From Rhodospirillales bacterium (lineage in GTDB: Bacteria > Pseudomonadota > Alphaproteobacteria > UBA828), in NCBI GenBank assembly GCA_028818855.1, contig JAPPMY010000020.1, forward strand, positions 1 through 35,889: a DNA stretch of 35,889 nucleotides. The letters are read 5' to 3'. The notes under the pieces are model-generated. The model saw nothing but the letters and a program-made list of their open reading frames with translations, was not told the origin of the DNA and ran no database searches. A program made the position numbers and the translations under genes. Shown piece by piece: positions 8,874 through 15,733 of this stretch (its first letter is position 1; every line of letters starts with the position of its first letter).

Positions 8874-9143
8874 CTACATTGCCTTGGAAATATTCCAGTC
8901 TTTCACTGACCTGACATCTCCGTCTCTATTGCTGAGAACGACTATCTTATATGAGCGGGAGTTCTCGCCGGCAAGAACGGAGCCGACATTCCGATTCCAT
9001 GGTCGAGAAAATCCTATCGTTATTCGCCAGAATCCTTCTTCATCCAACTCCACCTCTTCGAGACCCAAGTTCAAGATGTCTTCTTCCCCGAACAACTCTT
9101 CGATGTGTTCCTTTGCTATTGCAACAGCTTCCTTGACGTTCAT
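8874..9143 (-). CDS. Small protein paired with PIN gene (putative antitoxin or partner)
   Basis: An 89-residue acidic protein. Residues 1-20 look helical (VKEAVAIAKEHIEELFGEED), followed by alternating strands (GLEEVELDEEGFWRITIGFSRPW ... RSYKIVVLSNRDGDVRSVKDW). This helix-strand pattern is unlike the ribbon-helix-helix or AbrB folds of VapB antitoxins, and no DNA-binding motif is seen. The ATG at 9143 has GGAGG a few bases upstream, starting right after the stop of the hydrolase gene (21-bp gap). It is low-GC like the PIN gene, and the pair looks like a unit inserted behind the hydrolase. An antitoxin role is inferred only from position, size and coupling; it could instead be an immunity or accessory protein. 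Confidence 0.7.
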   Translation of the reverse strand: MNVKEAVAIAKEHIEELFGEEDILNLGLEEVELDEEGFWRITIGFSRPWNRNVGSVLAGENSRSYKIVVLSNRDGDVRSVKDWNISKAM

Positions 9144-9164
9144 CTCCGTCCTCCAGCTTCAGGC

Positions 9165-10052
9165 TCAGCCGCGATTGGCGTCGAGGAAGGCCAGCAGGGT
9201 CTCGAAGTAGGCCTCCGGCTCCTCGAACATCGGCAGGTGGGACGAGTTGGGGAACACCTTGATCTGCGCGTTGGGGAGCGCCGAGGCGATCTTCATGGAG
9301 CACGCCGGCGTCAGCTCGTCGTGCTGGCCGCAGACCACCAGCGCCGGCTGGTGGATGCGGTGCAGCTCGGGCAGCCAGTTCTTGTCCTTGATGGAACCGG
9401 TGTAGCAGAACTCGTTGGGCCCCTGGATCGCCTCGTAGGGCGCCATGTTCCAGTCGCCGAGCGAGCGCATGACCGGCGCCGGCCACTCGTCGAGGCGGCA
9501 GACGTGGCGGTAGTTGAGAATGGTGATCGCGGCCTGGTAGGTGGGGTGCTCGAGGGTGCCCTCCGCCTCGTGGCGCTGCATCATCGCCACGGTCTCGTGG
9601 CCGAGCGCGTCCCGCAGCCGGTGCAGCTCGCTCACGAGGTGGGGGATGTCGCCGGCGCCGTCGGCGAGCGTGATGGTCTTGAAGCTCTCGGGGTAGGCGA
9701 GCGCCCACTCCTGGCCGAGCCAGGTGCCCCAGGACTGGCCGAGGTAGTGGACCGGGCCGAGACCCAAAGCGGTGCGCACGGTCTCCGTCTCCTCGACGTA
9801 GCGCTCGATGGTCCAGAGCGCGTCATCGTCCGGCCGGTCCGACTTGCCGGTGCCGAGCTGGTCGAAGGCGACGACGCGGTAGCCCTTGTCGGCCAGCCAA
9901 GAGTGGCTGTCCCGCACGTAGTCGCAGGGGAGGCCCGGCCCGCCGTTGACGCAGAACAGCACCTCCTCGCCGGAGCCGAAGCTGTAGGCGACGACCTTGT
10001 GCCCGTCCACGGCGATCTCGATGGTCTCGTCCGGCGCGCGATCGTCCATCAT
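9165..10052 (-). CDS. Alpha/beta hydrolase, proline iminopeptidase-like (S33 family)
   Basis: A 295-residue hydrolase. The oxyanion-hole motif is NGGPG (residues 36-40, HGGPG in most S33 members), followed by FDQLGTGKSDRP. The nucleophile elbow is GQSWG (105-109, Ser107). Asp245 in GQHDELTP and His272 in NSSHLPMFEEPEAY complete the triad. The pattern with a cap rich in helices fits proline iminopeptidase or related amino-acid amide hydrolases; the exact substrate is open. ATG codons at 10052 and 10049 are both possible starts, with GGGAGG about a dozen bases upstream. It is transcribed away from the 10211 gene, and the low-GC pair follows it closely on the same strand. Confidence 0.88.
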   Translation of the reverse strand: MMDDRAPDETIEIAVDGHKVVAYSFGSGEEVLFCVNGGPGLPCDYVRDSHSWLADKGYRVVAFDQLGTGKSDRPDDDALWTIERYVEETETVRTALGLGPVHYLGQSWGTWLGQEWALAYPESFKTITLADGAGDIPHLVSELHRLRDALGHETVAMMQRHEAEGTLEHPTYQAAITILNYRHVCRLDEWPAPVMRSLGDWNMAPYEAIQGPNEFCYTGSIKDKNWLPELHRIHQPALVVCGQHDELTPACSMKIASALPNAQIKVFPNSSHLPMFEEPEAYFETLLAFLDANRG

Positions 10053-10210
10053 GGCCTGCGTCTCCCTCCCGCTCTGGCGGGGCGGACTATTCCATATTTG
10101 CAGGGTGCCTCCAAGCCGGGCGAAGGGGCTTGATGCAGGCCGCGCTTGCTTCTATATCCCCGCCGTTACGCCTGCGGGCGTATGAGCGCACACGTGGTCG
10201 AGCGAGAGAG

Positions 10211-10759
10211 ATGAGCGAAGCCAAGAGCAGCAAGAAAAAGGCCAAGGCCAAGACCGAGACGGCGCCCAAGGCTGAGAGCAAGAGCAAGGGCGAGAGCGCC
10301 GCGCCGGAGGCCAAGGAGAGCACCGCGAGCACGGAGGCCGCGTCCTCCGACGCCAAGTCCCCGGAGAGCGGCAAGGATGGGGGCAAGGACGCCGGCAAGT
10401 CCGCCCGCGACTCCATCGGCGGCAAGTCGGACGTCCACTACGGCTACTTCTCGAGCGTGCGGACGCCCGAATATCGCAGCGGTTGGGACGCGATCTGGGG
10501 CGGGAAGAACGGGGCGGGCGGCAACGGCGACGAGACACCCGGGCAGCGGGCGGCGGCGGCGCGCACGGGCCGGCCGGCGAAGGCGCGGAAGCGGCGCGAC
10601 CCCATCACCGTCACCCTCGACCTCGACGACCTGCCGCCTGAGCTGAAGGACGGGCTGGTCGAGATCGCGAGCGCCCGGCTCAAGGAATCCCGGGTGAGCT
10701 ACGCGCGGCGCGACAAGGCCGGCGCCATCGACTGGCGCATCACCTGCCGCGTGGATTGA
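10211..10759 (+). CDS. Hypothetical protein with Lys/Ala/Ser-rich N-terminus
   Basis: A 182-residue protein of no recognised family. Residues 1 to about 70 are low-complexity and probably disordered (repeated Lys, Ala, Ser, Glu). The C-terminal part has the sequence VHYGYFSSVRTPEYRSGWDAIWGG, then a basic stretch (GRPAKARKRRD) and a small folded-looking block (PITVTLDLDDLPPELKDGLVEIASARLKESRVSYARRDKAGAIDWRITCRVD). The ATG at 10211 is preceded by a GAGAGAG purine run; an earlier in-frame ATG at 10130 lies in the divergent promoter region and has no obvious ribosome site. The highly charged tail and the HU gene nearby make nucleic-acid association thinkable but not supported. Codon use is native. 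Confidence 0.7.
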   Translation: MSEAKSSKKKAKAKTETAPKAESKSKGESAAPEAKESTASTEAASSDAKSPESGKDGGKDAGKSARDSIGGKSDVHYGYFSSVRTPEYRSGWDAIWGGKNGAGGNGDETPGQRAAAARTGRPAKARKRRDPITVTLDLDDLPPELKDGLVEIASARLKESRVSYARRDKAGAIDWRITCRVD

Positions 10760-10790
10760 GCAGGGAACCCGAGATCGGGCAAGGGGGTGA

Positions 10791-10808
10791 CCGGGCCGAC
10801 AGGCCCGG
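10791..10808 (+). terminator. Short GC hairpin after the hypothetical gene
   Basis: Arms CCGGGCC (10791-10797) and GGCCCGG (10802-10808) enclose a four-base loop, 32 bp after the stop at 10759. There is no T-tract, so it is a weak candidate. The rest of the 200-bp gap to the rhodanese gene shows only GC-rich sequence. Confidence 0.3.
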
Positions 10809-10959
10809 AGCGCGCGACCGCGCGCCGCACGAAGCGCGTAGGCAAGCGAGCGGAGCGAGCGCCCGCCGTCGAGGGAAACGAATAAGCGCGCGCGATATCC
10901 GTTGCAAACGGGCGCGCGCCGGTCCATCTGTAGGGGAGCGACCCACGGGGGGCCGGGCA

Positions 10960-11370
10960 ATGCTGAGGATCGTCGCGTTCTGCGCCATGCTGGCCTTGGG
11001 CGGCCTGCCGCTTCATGCCGAGGTGATCGACGTGGACGGCGCCGGGCTGGAGCGGCTGCGGGCGGACGGCGTCCCGGTCATCGACGTCCGCCGGGCGGAC
11101 GAGTGGCGCGAGACAGGCGTCATCGAAGACAGCCACCTGCTGACCTTCTACGACAAGCAGGGGCGCTACGACCTGGAGCGCTGGCTGCCTGCGCTCGCCC
11201 GGATCGCGGAGTCGGGCCAGCCGGTCGCGTTCATCTGCCGCAGCGGCAAGCGCAGCGCCAGGGTCGCCCGGATGCTGGACGAGCGCTTCGGGTACGGCCG
11301 CGTCTACACCGCGCGCGAGGGCATCCTGGGATGGATCGGGGAGGGACGGCCCACCGTGGAGCGCCCCTGA
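10960..11370 (+). CDS. Exported rhodanese-like sulfurtransferase
   Basis: A 136-residue single-domain rhodanese. Residues 1-20 form a signal peptide (MLRIVAFCAMLALGGLPLHA, cleavage likely after HA), so the mature protein should act in the periplasm. The CDC25/rhodanese signatures are VIDVRRADEW near residue 40 and the active-site loop CRSGKRS at 93-99, with Cys93 as the persulfide-carrying nucleophile. The C-terminal YTAREGILGWIGEGRP stretch is typical of the domain (usually GG..GW). The start at 10960 is chosen because it gives the signal peptide; a GGGG-rich stretch lies upstream. Its role may be sulfur transfer or redox stress handling outside the cytoplasm; no partner is apparent. Confidence 0.88.
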   Translation: MLRIVAFCAMLALGGLPLHAEVIDVDGAGLERLRADGVPVIDVRRADEWRETGVIEDSHLLTFYDKQGRYDLERWLPALARIAESGQPVAFICRSGKRSARVARMLDERFGYGRVYTAREGILGWIGEGRPTVERP

Positions 11371-11491
11371 CCGCGCAGCCTCCAGCCCCGCGATCTCGGA
11401 TTTAGTAGGTGTACAACGCGCGGAACCCGCTATATGTAGTGGCCTGACCGCGTGCGAGTCGCGACAGGGACCGACAGAGAGGCAACCCGCC

Positions 11492-11779
11492 ATGAGCAGA
11501 GCCGCATTCATCGAGAACGTCGCCAAGAAGGGCAAGATGAGCAAGGCCGAGGCCAAGCGCACCGTGGACCTGGTGCTGGGCGAGATCGAGTCCGGGATCA
11601 AGAAGTCGAAGAAGGAAGGGCGCTACACCATCGGCAACTTCGGCACCTTCAGCATCGTCAAGCGCAAGGGCCGCAAGGGCCGCAACCCGCAGACCGGCGA
11701 GGCGATCCGCATCCGCGCCTCCAAGGCCCTCCGCTTCCGCCCCTCCGCCCAGCTCCGCAGGGCCGCCGGGGCGAAGTAG
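11492..11779 (+). CDS. HU/IHF-family DNA-binding protein
   Basis: A 95-residue nucleoid protein of the HU family. The N-terminal helical region (MSRAAFIENVAKKGKMSKAEAKRTVDLVLGEIESGIKKSKKEG) dimerises. The conserved turn GNFGTFSIVKRKGRKGRNPQTGEAIRI follows, with the NPQTGE tip whose proline intercalates into DNA in this family. It ends in a short basic tail. It is more lysine-rich than typical HU and lacks features that would assign it to IHF alpha or beta. An upstream AT-rich patch (TATATG at 11431-11436) may be part of its promoter, but no convincing -35 is visible. A hairpin at 11866 may end its transcript. Confidence 0.9.
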   Translation: MSRAAFIENVAKKGKMSKAEAKRTVDLVLGEIESGIKKSKKEGRYTIGNFGTFSIVKRKGRKGRNPQTGEAIRIRASKALRFRPSAQLRRAAGAK

Positions 11780-11865
11780 CTGTGGCGCGCCTCACGAAGG
11801 CGTGCTTGTCCGCGTCCACCGCAGGTCCGGTGCGCGCAGCCGCGTGACGCCGTAGGCTATCTTGC

Positions 11866-11893
11866 CTGTGAGCATACGGAACGAGGCTCACAG
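11866..11893 (+). terminator. Hairpin downstream of HU gene
   Basis: Arms CTGTGAGC (11866-11873) and GCTCACAG (11886-11893) form a perfect 8-bp stem with a 12-base loop, followed by TGTTTCCC. It lies 87 bp after the HU stop and is a plausible but weak intrinsic terminator. Confidence 0.4.
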
Positions 11894-12330
11894 TGTTTCC
11901 CGGCCTTGGGCGTGAATTTCTCACCGTAATCGGCCCTCCGAAGCCCTCTATCAAAGGGAAGTACGTCACCGTTACTGTCTGAACGGGCCGTCAGGGCTTC
12001 GTGCATCGTTGTTGCGTTTCTCGGGATTTCCGGTCTGAAACGAGGAAGGCGCGCGCGATGGCTGCGGGCCAAGCGAAGCCGTCGCGGCGCCTGAAGAGGC
12101 GCGGTTTGATTGCGCCCTAGTGGGCTGGGGAAGAGATTTCCACCGGCGACTCCCCTCCCCGGATGGCTCCATACGATCAGGCCGGAGAGACCCTGTCGCG
12201 ATGAGTGCCGACAAATCACAGGAGCGCGTCCGGTGCTCACGGCCAGCGCAGCCGGCGTCCATGGTCACAGAGCATGTGTGTGGCGGCGCAAGCTTCGTCA
12301 GGATCAAGGCACTGGCAGCGTCATTTCGCT

Positions 12331-12370
12331 TGCGTGACACTGCGTGATCCTTCATGATCTATATGATATA
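12331..12370 (+). promoter_or_regulatory. Phased TGA(T) repeats and AT-rich promoter region
   Basis: Four consecutive 10-bp blocks read TGCGTGACAC, TGCGTGATCC, TTCATGATCT and ATATGATATA. Each holds a TGA at the same phase, one helical turn apart, and three hold TGAT. The last block supplies TATGAT, a good -10 hexamer, about 30 bp before the ATG at 12403. The layout suggests an operator overlapping the promoter of the following gene. No protein is assigned. Confidence 0.35.
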
Positions 12371-12402
12371 ACTAATGAGCGATAGCGTATGCGCGGTGAT
12401 TG

Positions 12403-13296
12403 ATGCAGTCCATCAACCTAGGCACGGGCTCTCAAAGACGGCCCGGTTGGACTTCGGTGCTCGTGGCCATTGCGGCGCTGCTTGTCGGCGCTGGTGTGAC
12501 TTACGTACTGGCGGTGATGGGAGCCGGAGGCAAGGTTGAGATCTCAAAGGGTGGCTTTTCGATCGAAGTCGCGGCAGATGACAGTTTTTCCAGTCTCTTG
12601 GAAAAGGCACTTACCAAAGACGAGGTGGCCGTAGAGGCAATTCTCGCTTCGCGGAGCTATTATCATCTGTCATCGGACAAGTTTCTTTCGACTCTCAGAG
12701 ATATGGACCCCTCAAGTGACGAGGGAATGAAAATCGGCAACGCTCTGCGTCGTATGCTCGCCAACCTCGAAGGCCCATTTCAATTGCCGCACACACTCTC
12801 GCAAGCGGACGAAAAGCTGCTTCAAGCCTTCGATGCGTTAGAGAAAACGATGAGCGGAGCGCAAGAAGCCAGTGCGCTTATTGCTGCTCTGTGGGAGCAC
12901 AATGTTGAGCAAAAGGGAATATTCCGATTGCGTGCATTCCCTGCCGATATTCGATTATTGGAGCATGCACCAGATGACCTTCAAGTTATCTTCGCATGTT
13001 CTGGTGGAGCATTGATTAACGGCAGAAAGATTGATGTCTTCAGCGAGAAGAACTCCAATACGCTGCGCGGGGAGATACATACTGACCCATCATACTTCGA
13101 TTGCGAAGAACCTGCGATCGATGTCCAACAGATGTTGACGGGAACCGTTCCGATTCCTCTCGGCATAAGTCACGAGGCATTTGGGAAACTCTACCCGACA
13201 GGTGATAGCACACGAAGCGAAGACGGAATCATAGAAGGCATAAAATTCATTGTATACCCACGCAATTTAGACCCGGCCAGAAGCAAGGAGAACTGA
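12403..13296 (+). CDS. Membrane-anchored protein of unknown family
   Basis: A 297-residue protein not recognised as any family. After a short basic N-terminus (RRPGW) there is one membrane helix at residues about 17-40, so it is probably anchored in the inner membrane with the bulk outside the cytoplasm. A short strand-rich segment follows (GGKVEISKGGFSIEVAADD), then a helical region to about residue 170. A strand-rich C-terminal half contains two cysteines (FACSGGALINGRKIDVFSEK and SYFDCEEPAIDV). The gene is visibly lower in GC than neighbouring genes, with codons such as aga, tta and ata that are rare around it, implying transfer. TTG at 12400 is an alternative start one codon earlier. A 52-aa secreted-peptide gene begins two bases after its stop. 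Confidence 0.75.
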   Translation: MQSINLGTGSQRRPGWTSVLVAIAALLVGAGVTYVLAVMGAGGKVEISKGGFSIEVAADDSFSSLLEKALTKDEVAVEAILASRSYYHLSSDKFLSTLRDMDPSSDEGMKIGNALRRMLANLEGPFQLPHTLSQADEKLLQAFDALEKTMSGAQEASALIAALWEHNVEQKGIFRLRAFPADIRLLEHAPDDLQVIFACSGGALINGRKIDVFSEKNSNTLRGEIHTDPSYFDCEEPAIDVQQMLTGTVPIPLGISHEAFGKLYPTGDSTRSEDGIIEGIKFIVYPRNLDPARSKEN

Positions 13297-13297
13297 C

Positions 13298-13456
13298 ATG
13301 AAATTGGCTTTCCTTGTTGTATTTTTTCTCGTTGCGATGATGACTTTTCCTGCTCTTGCTGGTGCCGATTGCTACTACGACGGTCAGCGCGTCCCCGAAG
13401 GAACGCGGATCGGGGCGCTGGTATGTGTGAACGGTCAGTGGGAGTATCGACCGTAG
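13298..13456 (+). CDS. Small secreted two-cysteine peptide
   Basis: A 52-residue ORF. Residues 1-21 are a textbook signal peptide (MKLAFLVVFFLVAMMTFPALA), leaving a 31-residue mature peptide GADCYYDGQRVPEGTRIGALVCVNGQWEYRP with Cys25 and Cys43, which could form one disulfide in the periplasm. The pattern CYYDG...EG...C.NGQW is loosely reminiscent of the small DUF1496-like proteins; this is only a resemblance. A strong ribosome site, AAGGAG at 13285-13290, sits eight bases before the ATG, and the start follows the stop of the membrane-anchored protein by one base. Coupling suggests the two work together, for example as a periplasmic partner or regulator. Low GC like its neighbour. Confidence 0.75.
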   Translation: MKLAFLVVFFLVAMMTFPALAGADCYYDGQRVPEGTRIGALVCVNGQWEYRP

Positions 13457-13598
13457 TTGAGTCTCCCAACGCCCCGATAGTCTGCGATTGCGACGGGTTC
13501 GGGTTTTCTCTCATTGTGGTGCGGCCGGGCTGCAGTTTCATGAAGTCGGGTGGCAAAGGCGGCGGTTCGACCCGTTAAGCGAATTGTCTCGGCGATGG

Positions 13599-14324
13599 CT
13601 AGGTACTCGCCGCACCGGAGCCGGAGCCATCGCACCCCGCAGGCTCCACACACCGCTCGTCGTCATTTGCGGGTTTGTTGACCAGGGTGCTGACCGGGTG
13701 GGCGGTCATGGCTTCGGTGGGGTAGGGGGCAAGGGGGACTTCCGCGCTGCCTAGCCACTGGTCGTAGGCGGGCGGGGGGAGGATTACGGGCATGCGGGGG
13801 TGGACGGGGGCTACGGTCTCGTTGGCCTGGGTGGTGAGGATGGTGCAGGTCTCTAGCGCGTCGCCCGGCTCAAGCTCGGCGAGGGAGCCGGTGAGGGTTA
13901 GGCCGGCGCGCACCGTCCAGCTCTCCCAGAGCCCGGCGAAGGCGAAGCCGCTGCCGTCCTTCATCTGGAAGAGCCAGGGCTGCTTGGCCCTGCCCTTGGC
14001 CGCCTTCGCCCACTCGTAGAAGCCGTCCGCCGGGATCAGGCAGCGGCGCGCACGGAAGGCGGCGCGGAACGAGGGCTTCTCGTGGGCGGTCTCGGCGCGC
14101 GCGTTGATCAGCCTGTAGCCGATGCTGGGCTCCTTCGCCCAGGCGGGGATCAGGCCCCAGCGGAGCATGGAGAGCGTGCGCCCCTCCGCGCCGGCCCGCA
14201 CCGCGGCGATGGCCTGCGCCGGCGCCACGTTGTAGCGGGGCCGCAGGTTCTGCGCCGGGCCGAGCAGGCTCATCAGCTCGTGCAGCTCGCGCCAGGAGAG
14301 GCGCTGGGTGAAGCGTCCGCACAC
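13599..14324 (-). CDS. yedK: SOS response-associated peptidase family protein (YedK/HMCES, SRAP domain)
   Basis: A 241-residue SRAP-domain protein that in E. coli (YedK) and humans (HMCES) forms a covalent thiazolidine link with abasic sites in single-stranded DNA. The initiator Met is followed by the catalytic Cys2 (MCGRFTQ). The other active-site residues are present: Asn74 in LINARAET, Glu104 in DGFYEW and His175 in VHPRMPV. LRWGLIPAWAK is also conserved. The length is normal for the family, with a Gly/Ser-rich tail after about residue 225. It lies 47 bp downstream of the SDR gene on the same strand and may be co-transcribed with it; no LexA box was recognised near its start. Confidence 0.93.
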   Translation of the reverse strand: MCGRFTQRLSWRELHELMSLLGPAQNLRPRYNVAPAQAIAAVRAGAEGRTLSMLRWGLIPAWAKEPSIGYRLINARAETAHEKPSFRAAFRARRCLIPADGFYEWAKAAKGRAKQPWLFQMKDGSGFAFAGLWESWTVRAGLTLTGSLAELEPGDALETCTILTTQANETVAPVHPRMPVILPPPAYDQWLGSAEVPLAPYPTEAMTAHPVSTLVNKPANDDERCVEPAGCDGSGSGAAST

Positions 14325-14371
14325 GATCGGGCTCCGGGCGGCGGGGCGCAGGGGGCGGGGAGCGGCGCGCC

Positions 14372-15127
14372 CTACCAGGCGGTCCAGCCGTGGTCGATCA
14401 TGAGGTGGGCGCCGTGCACGGCCTTCGCGTCGTCGGAGACGAGATAGGCCACCGCGCCCGACATGTCGTCGGCCTCCGCCCAGTAGCGGCCGATGGGCGA
14501 GAGGGCGTTCATGCGCTCCTCCTTGCCGGGCTGGGCGCGGATGGCGGCGTTCATGTCGGTGACCGTGGCGCCGGGGGCGACCGCGTTGACGTTGATCCCG
14601 TGCGGGCCCAGCTCCAGGCAGAGCGCCTTGGTCAGCAGCATCTGGCCGCCCTTGGAGGCGCAGTAGGCGGCGCCGGCCGCTGAGCCCACGGCGCCGAGCG
14701 TGGACGTGATGTTGACGATCTTGCCCGCGCCCTTCGCCTTCATCACCGGCGCGACCGCCTTGGCCGTGAAGAAGCTGCCCTTGAGGTTGATGTCGATCTG
14801 GGCGTCCCAGAGCGCCTCGGCGGTCTCCTCCATCGGCAGCGGGTGGTAGACGCCGGCGTTGTTGACGAGGATGTCGATGGTGCCGAAGGCCTCCGCCACC
14901 TCGGCTGCCAGCTGCTCGCAGTCGGCGACCCGGGAGACGTCGGCCTGGAAGGGCGCGGCGCGGCCGCCGGCGTCCGCGATCTCCTGCACCACCGCCTCGG
15001 CCTTCGCGCGCGCCGCGTTGGCGACCACGGCGACGCGGGCGCCCTCCGATGCCAGCCGCCGCGCGATGCAGGCGCCGATCCCCCGCGAGCCGCCGGTGAC
15101 GATCGCGACCTTGCCGTCCAGTCTCAT
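14372..15127 (-). CDS. SDR-family NAD(P)-dependent oxidoreductase
   Basis: A 251-residue classical short-chain dehydrogenase, close to the usual 250. The cofactor motif TGGSRGIG is at residues 11-18, NNAG at 89-92, and the catalytic residues Ser142, Tyr155 and Lys159 lie in NITSTLGAVGSAAGAAYCASKG. The C-terminal PGATVTDMNAAI and substrate-loop pattern resemble 3-oxoacyl-ACP-reductase- or sugar/polyol-dehydrogenase-like SDRs, so the substrate cannot be given. The start at 15127 gives the standard MRLDGKVAIVTGG opening and has GGGGAGG upstream; the longer open frame reaching 15520 runs through a palindromic repeat and is rejected. It is divergent from the decarboxylase gene, with a repeat element and a 10-bp repeat array in the 606-bp gap. 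Confidence 0.92.
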   Translation of the reverse strand: MRLDGKVAIVTGGSRGIGACIARRLASEGARVAVVANAARAKAEAVVQEIADAGGRAAPFQADVSRVADCEQLAAEVAEAFGTIDILVNNAGVYHPLPMEETAEALWDAQIDINLKGSFFTAKAVAPVMKAKGAGKIVNITSTLGAVGSAAGAAYCASKGGQMLLTKALCLELGPHGINVNAVAPGATVTDMNAAIRAQPGKEERMNALSPIGRYWAEADDMSGAVAYLVSDDAKAVHGAHLMIDHGWTAW

Positions 15128-15168
15128 GCCGTGCCTCCCCTCATTGGCGGCCCGCAAACGGTGCCGTC

Positions 15169-15280
15169 TCCCACCTCCCCCTGTCCCCCTCCTCCCGGGA
15201 GGAGGGGGAACGAAGGCGGCGCCAGCCTTTTCTCCCTCTCCTCCCCGCCGGGGAGGAGAGGGCCGGGGTGAGGTGGGGGT
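15169..15280. repeat. Composite palindromic repeat, copy B
   Basis: The element is bounded by an inverted CCCACCTC/GAGGTGGG pair (15170-15177 and 15270-15277) and holds two hairpins. The first, 15185-15208, is a perfect 24-bp palindrome (CCCCCTCCTCCC and its complement). The second has perfect 13-bp arms at 15234-15246 and 15250-15262 with a three-base loop. Folded, it gives a three-stem cruciform. It is near-identical to copy C and the reverse of copies D and E. It lies in the leader region of the minus-strand SDR gene. Confidence 0.88.
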
Positions 15281-15520
15281 TGTTTGCCCGCGTCGGCAGA
15301 AAACGGCAAGTCTTGGCCGGGCCGCCGGATGGCCCGGTTCATGGTGCGGTGCATGGCGTGCGCCCCGTGTGCCAGCATCGCGCGATGGTTGGGGCATGTC
15401 AGCGCGCGCGGATCGGCCGTCTCTGCAGGCGGGTGGACGGCCGGCCACAAGGCTTTGCGTCTGCCCGCGCGGAGGCCGGCTGCGTGCTCCGGGCCGGTCG
15501 CTGCGCGCGCCTGCCGGCAT
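15281..15520. other. 240-bp GC-rich segment between repeat and tandem array
   Basis: No gene, RNA or clear signal is seen. It separates the divergent SDR and decarboxylase genes together with the flanking repeats. Short frames cross it on both strands but none has a ribosome site or a recognisable product. Confidence 0.4.
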
Positions 15521-15590
15521 CTCACCTTGTCTCGCTTTGTCTCACCTTGTCTCGCTTTGTCTCGGCTTATCTCGGAATGTCTCACATAAA
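15521..15590. repeat. Seven tandem 10-bp repeats (CTCRCYTTGT)
   Basis: Seven consecutive 10-bp units run CTCACCTTGT, CTCGCTTTGT, CTCACCTTGT, CTCGCTTTGT, CTCGGCTTAT, CTCGGAATGT, CTCACATAAA. The first four alternate between two exact versions and the last three decay. On the other strand the unit reads as a GAGACAAAGC-like motif. The exact one-turn spacing puts every unit on the same face of the helix. The array ends about 143 bp before the ATG of the decarboxylase gene. Confidence 0.85.
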
Positions 15591-15733
15591 TTTGCAGGAC
15601 CGTCCCGCCCCGCGGCCCGTCCCGAGCGGGGTGGGAGATCGGGGCTGACGGCGCGGCGAAAATGGCCATGATGCGGCCATACTTGCCTCCCAACTCGTCG
15701 ACAGGGACGGCAAGCAACGCGAAGGACTCAGGC

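Larger units (their letters stand above)
11780..12402. other. 623-bp stretch with no convincing gene
   Basis: No gene can be supported here. Two overlapping minus-strand frames of 127 codons (11857-12240 and 11972-12355) and short plus-strand frames exist, but their products are compositionally odd (rich in Arg, Ser, Pro, Asn) and lack ribosome sites. The segment is less GC-rich than its surroundings, and its right end (12331-12370) holds phased repeats ahead of the next gene. No tRNA, 6S, SRP or tmRNA signature is seen. It may be a remnant of a mobile segment together with the low-GC gene that follows. Confidence 0.5.

Noticed and set aside
11972-12355. A 127-codon minus-strand frame in the intergenic stretch
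   Set aside because: Composition is unlike a folded protein, no ribosome site, and an equally long frame overlaps it in another phase.
13560-13580. GGTTCGA-like T-loop sequence suggesting a tRNA
   Set aside because: The flanking bases do not pair as a T-stem and no acceptor, D or anticodon arms can be drawn.
14372-15520. A 382-residue N-terminally extended SDR protein
   Set aside because: The extension reads through palindromic repeat B; the start at 15127 gives the normal SDR opening with a good ribosome site.
15521-15590. CRISPR array
   Set aside because: The units are 10 bp and contiguous, with no spacers and no cas genes nearby.
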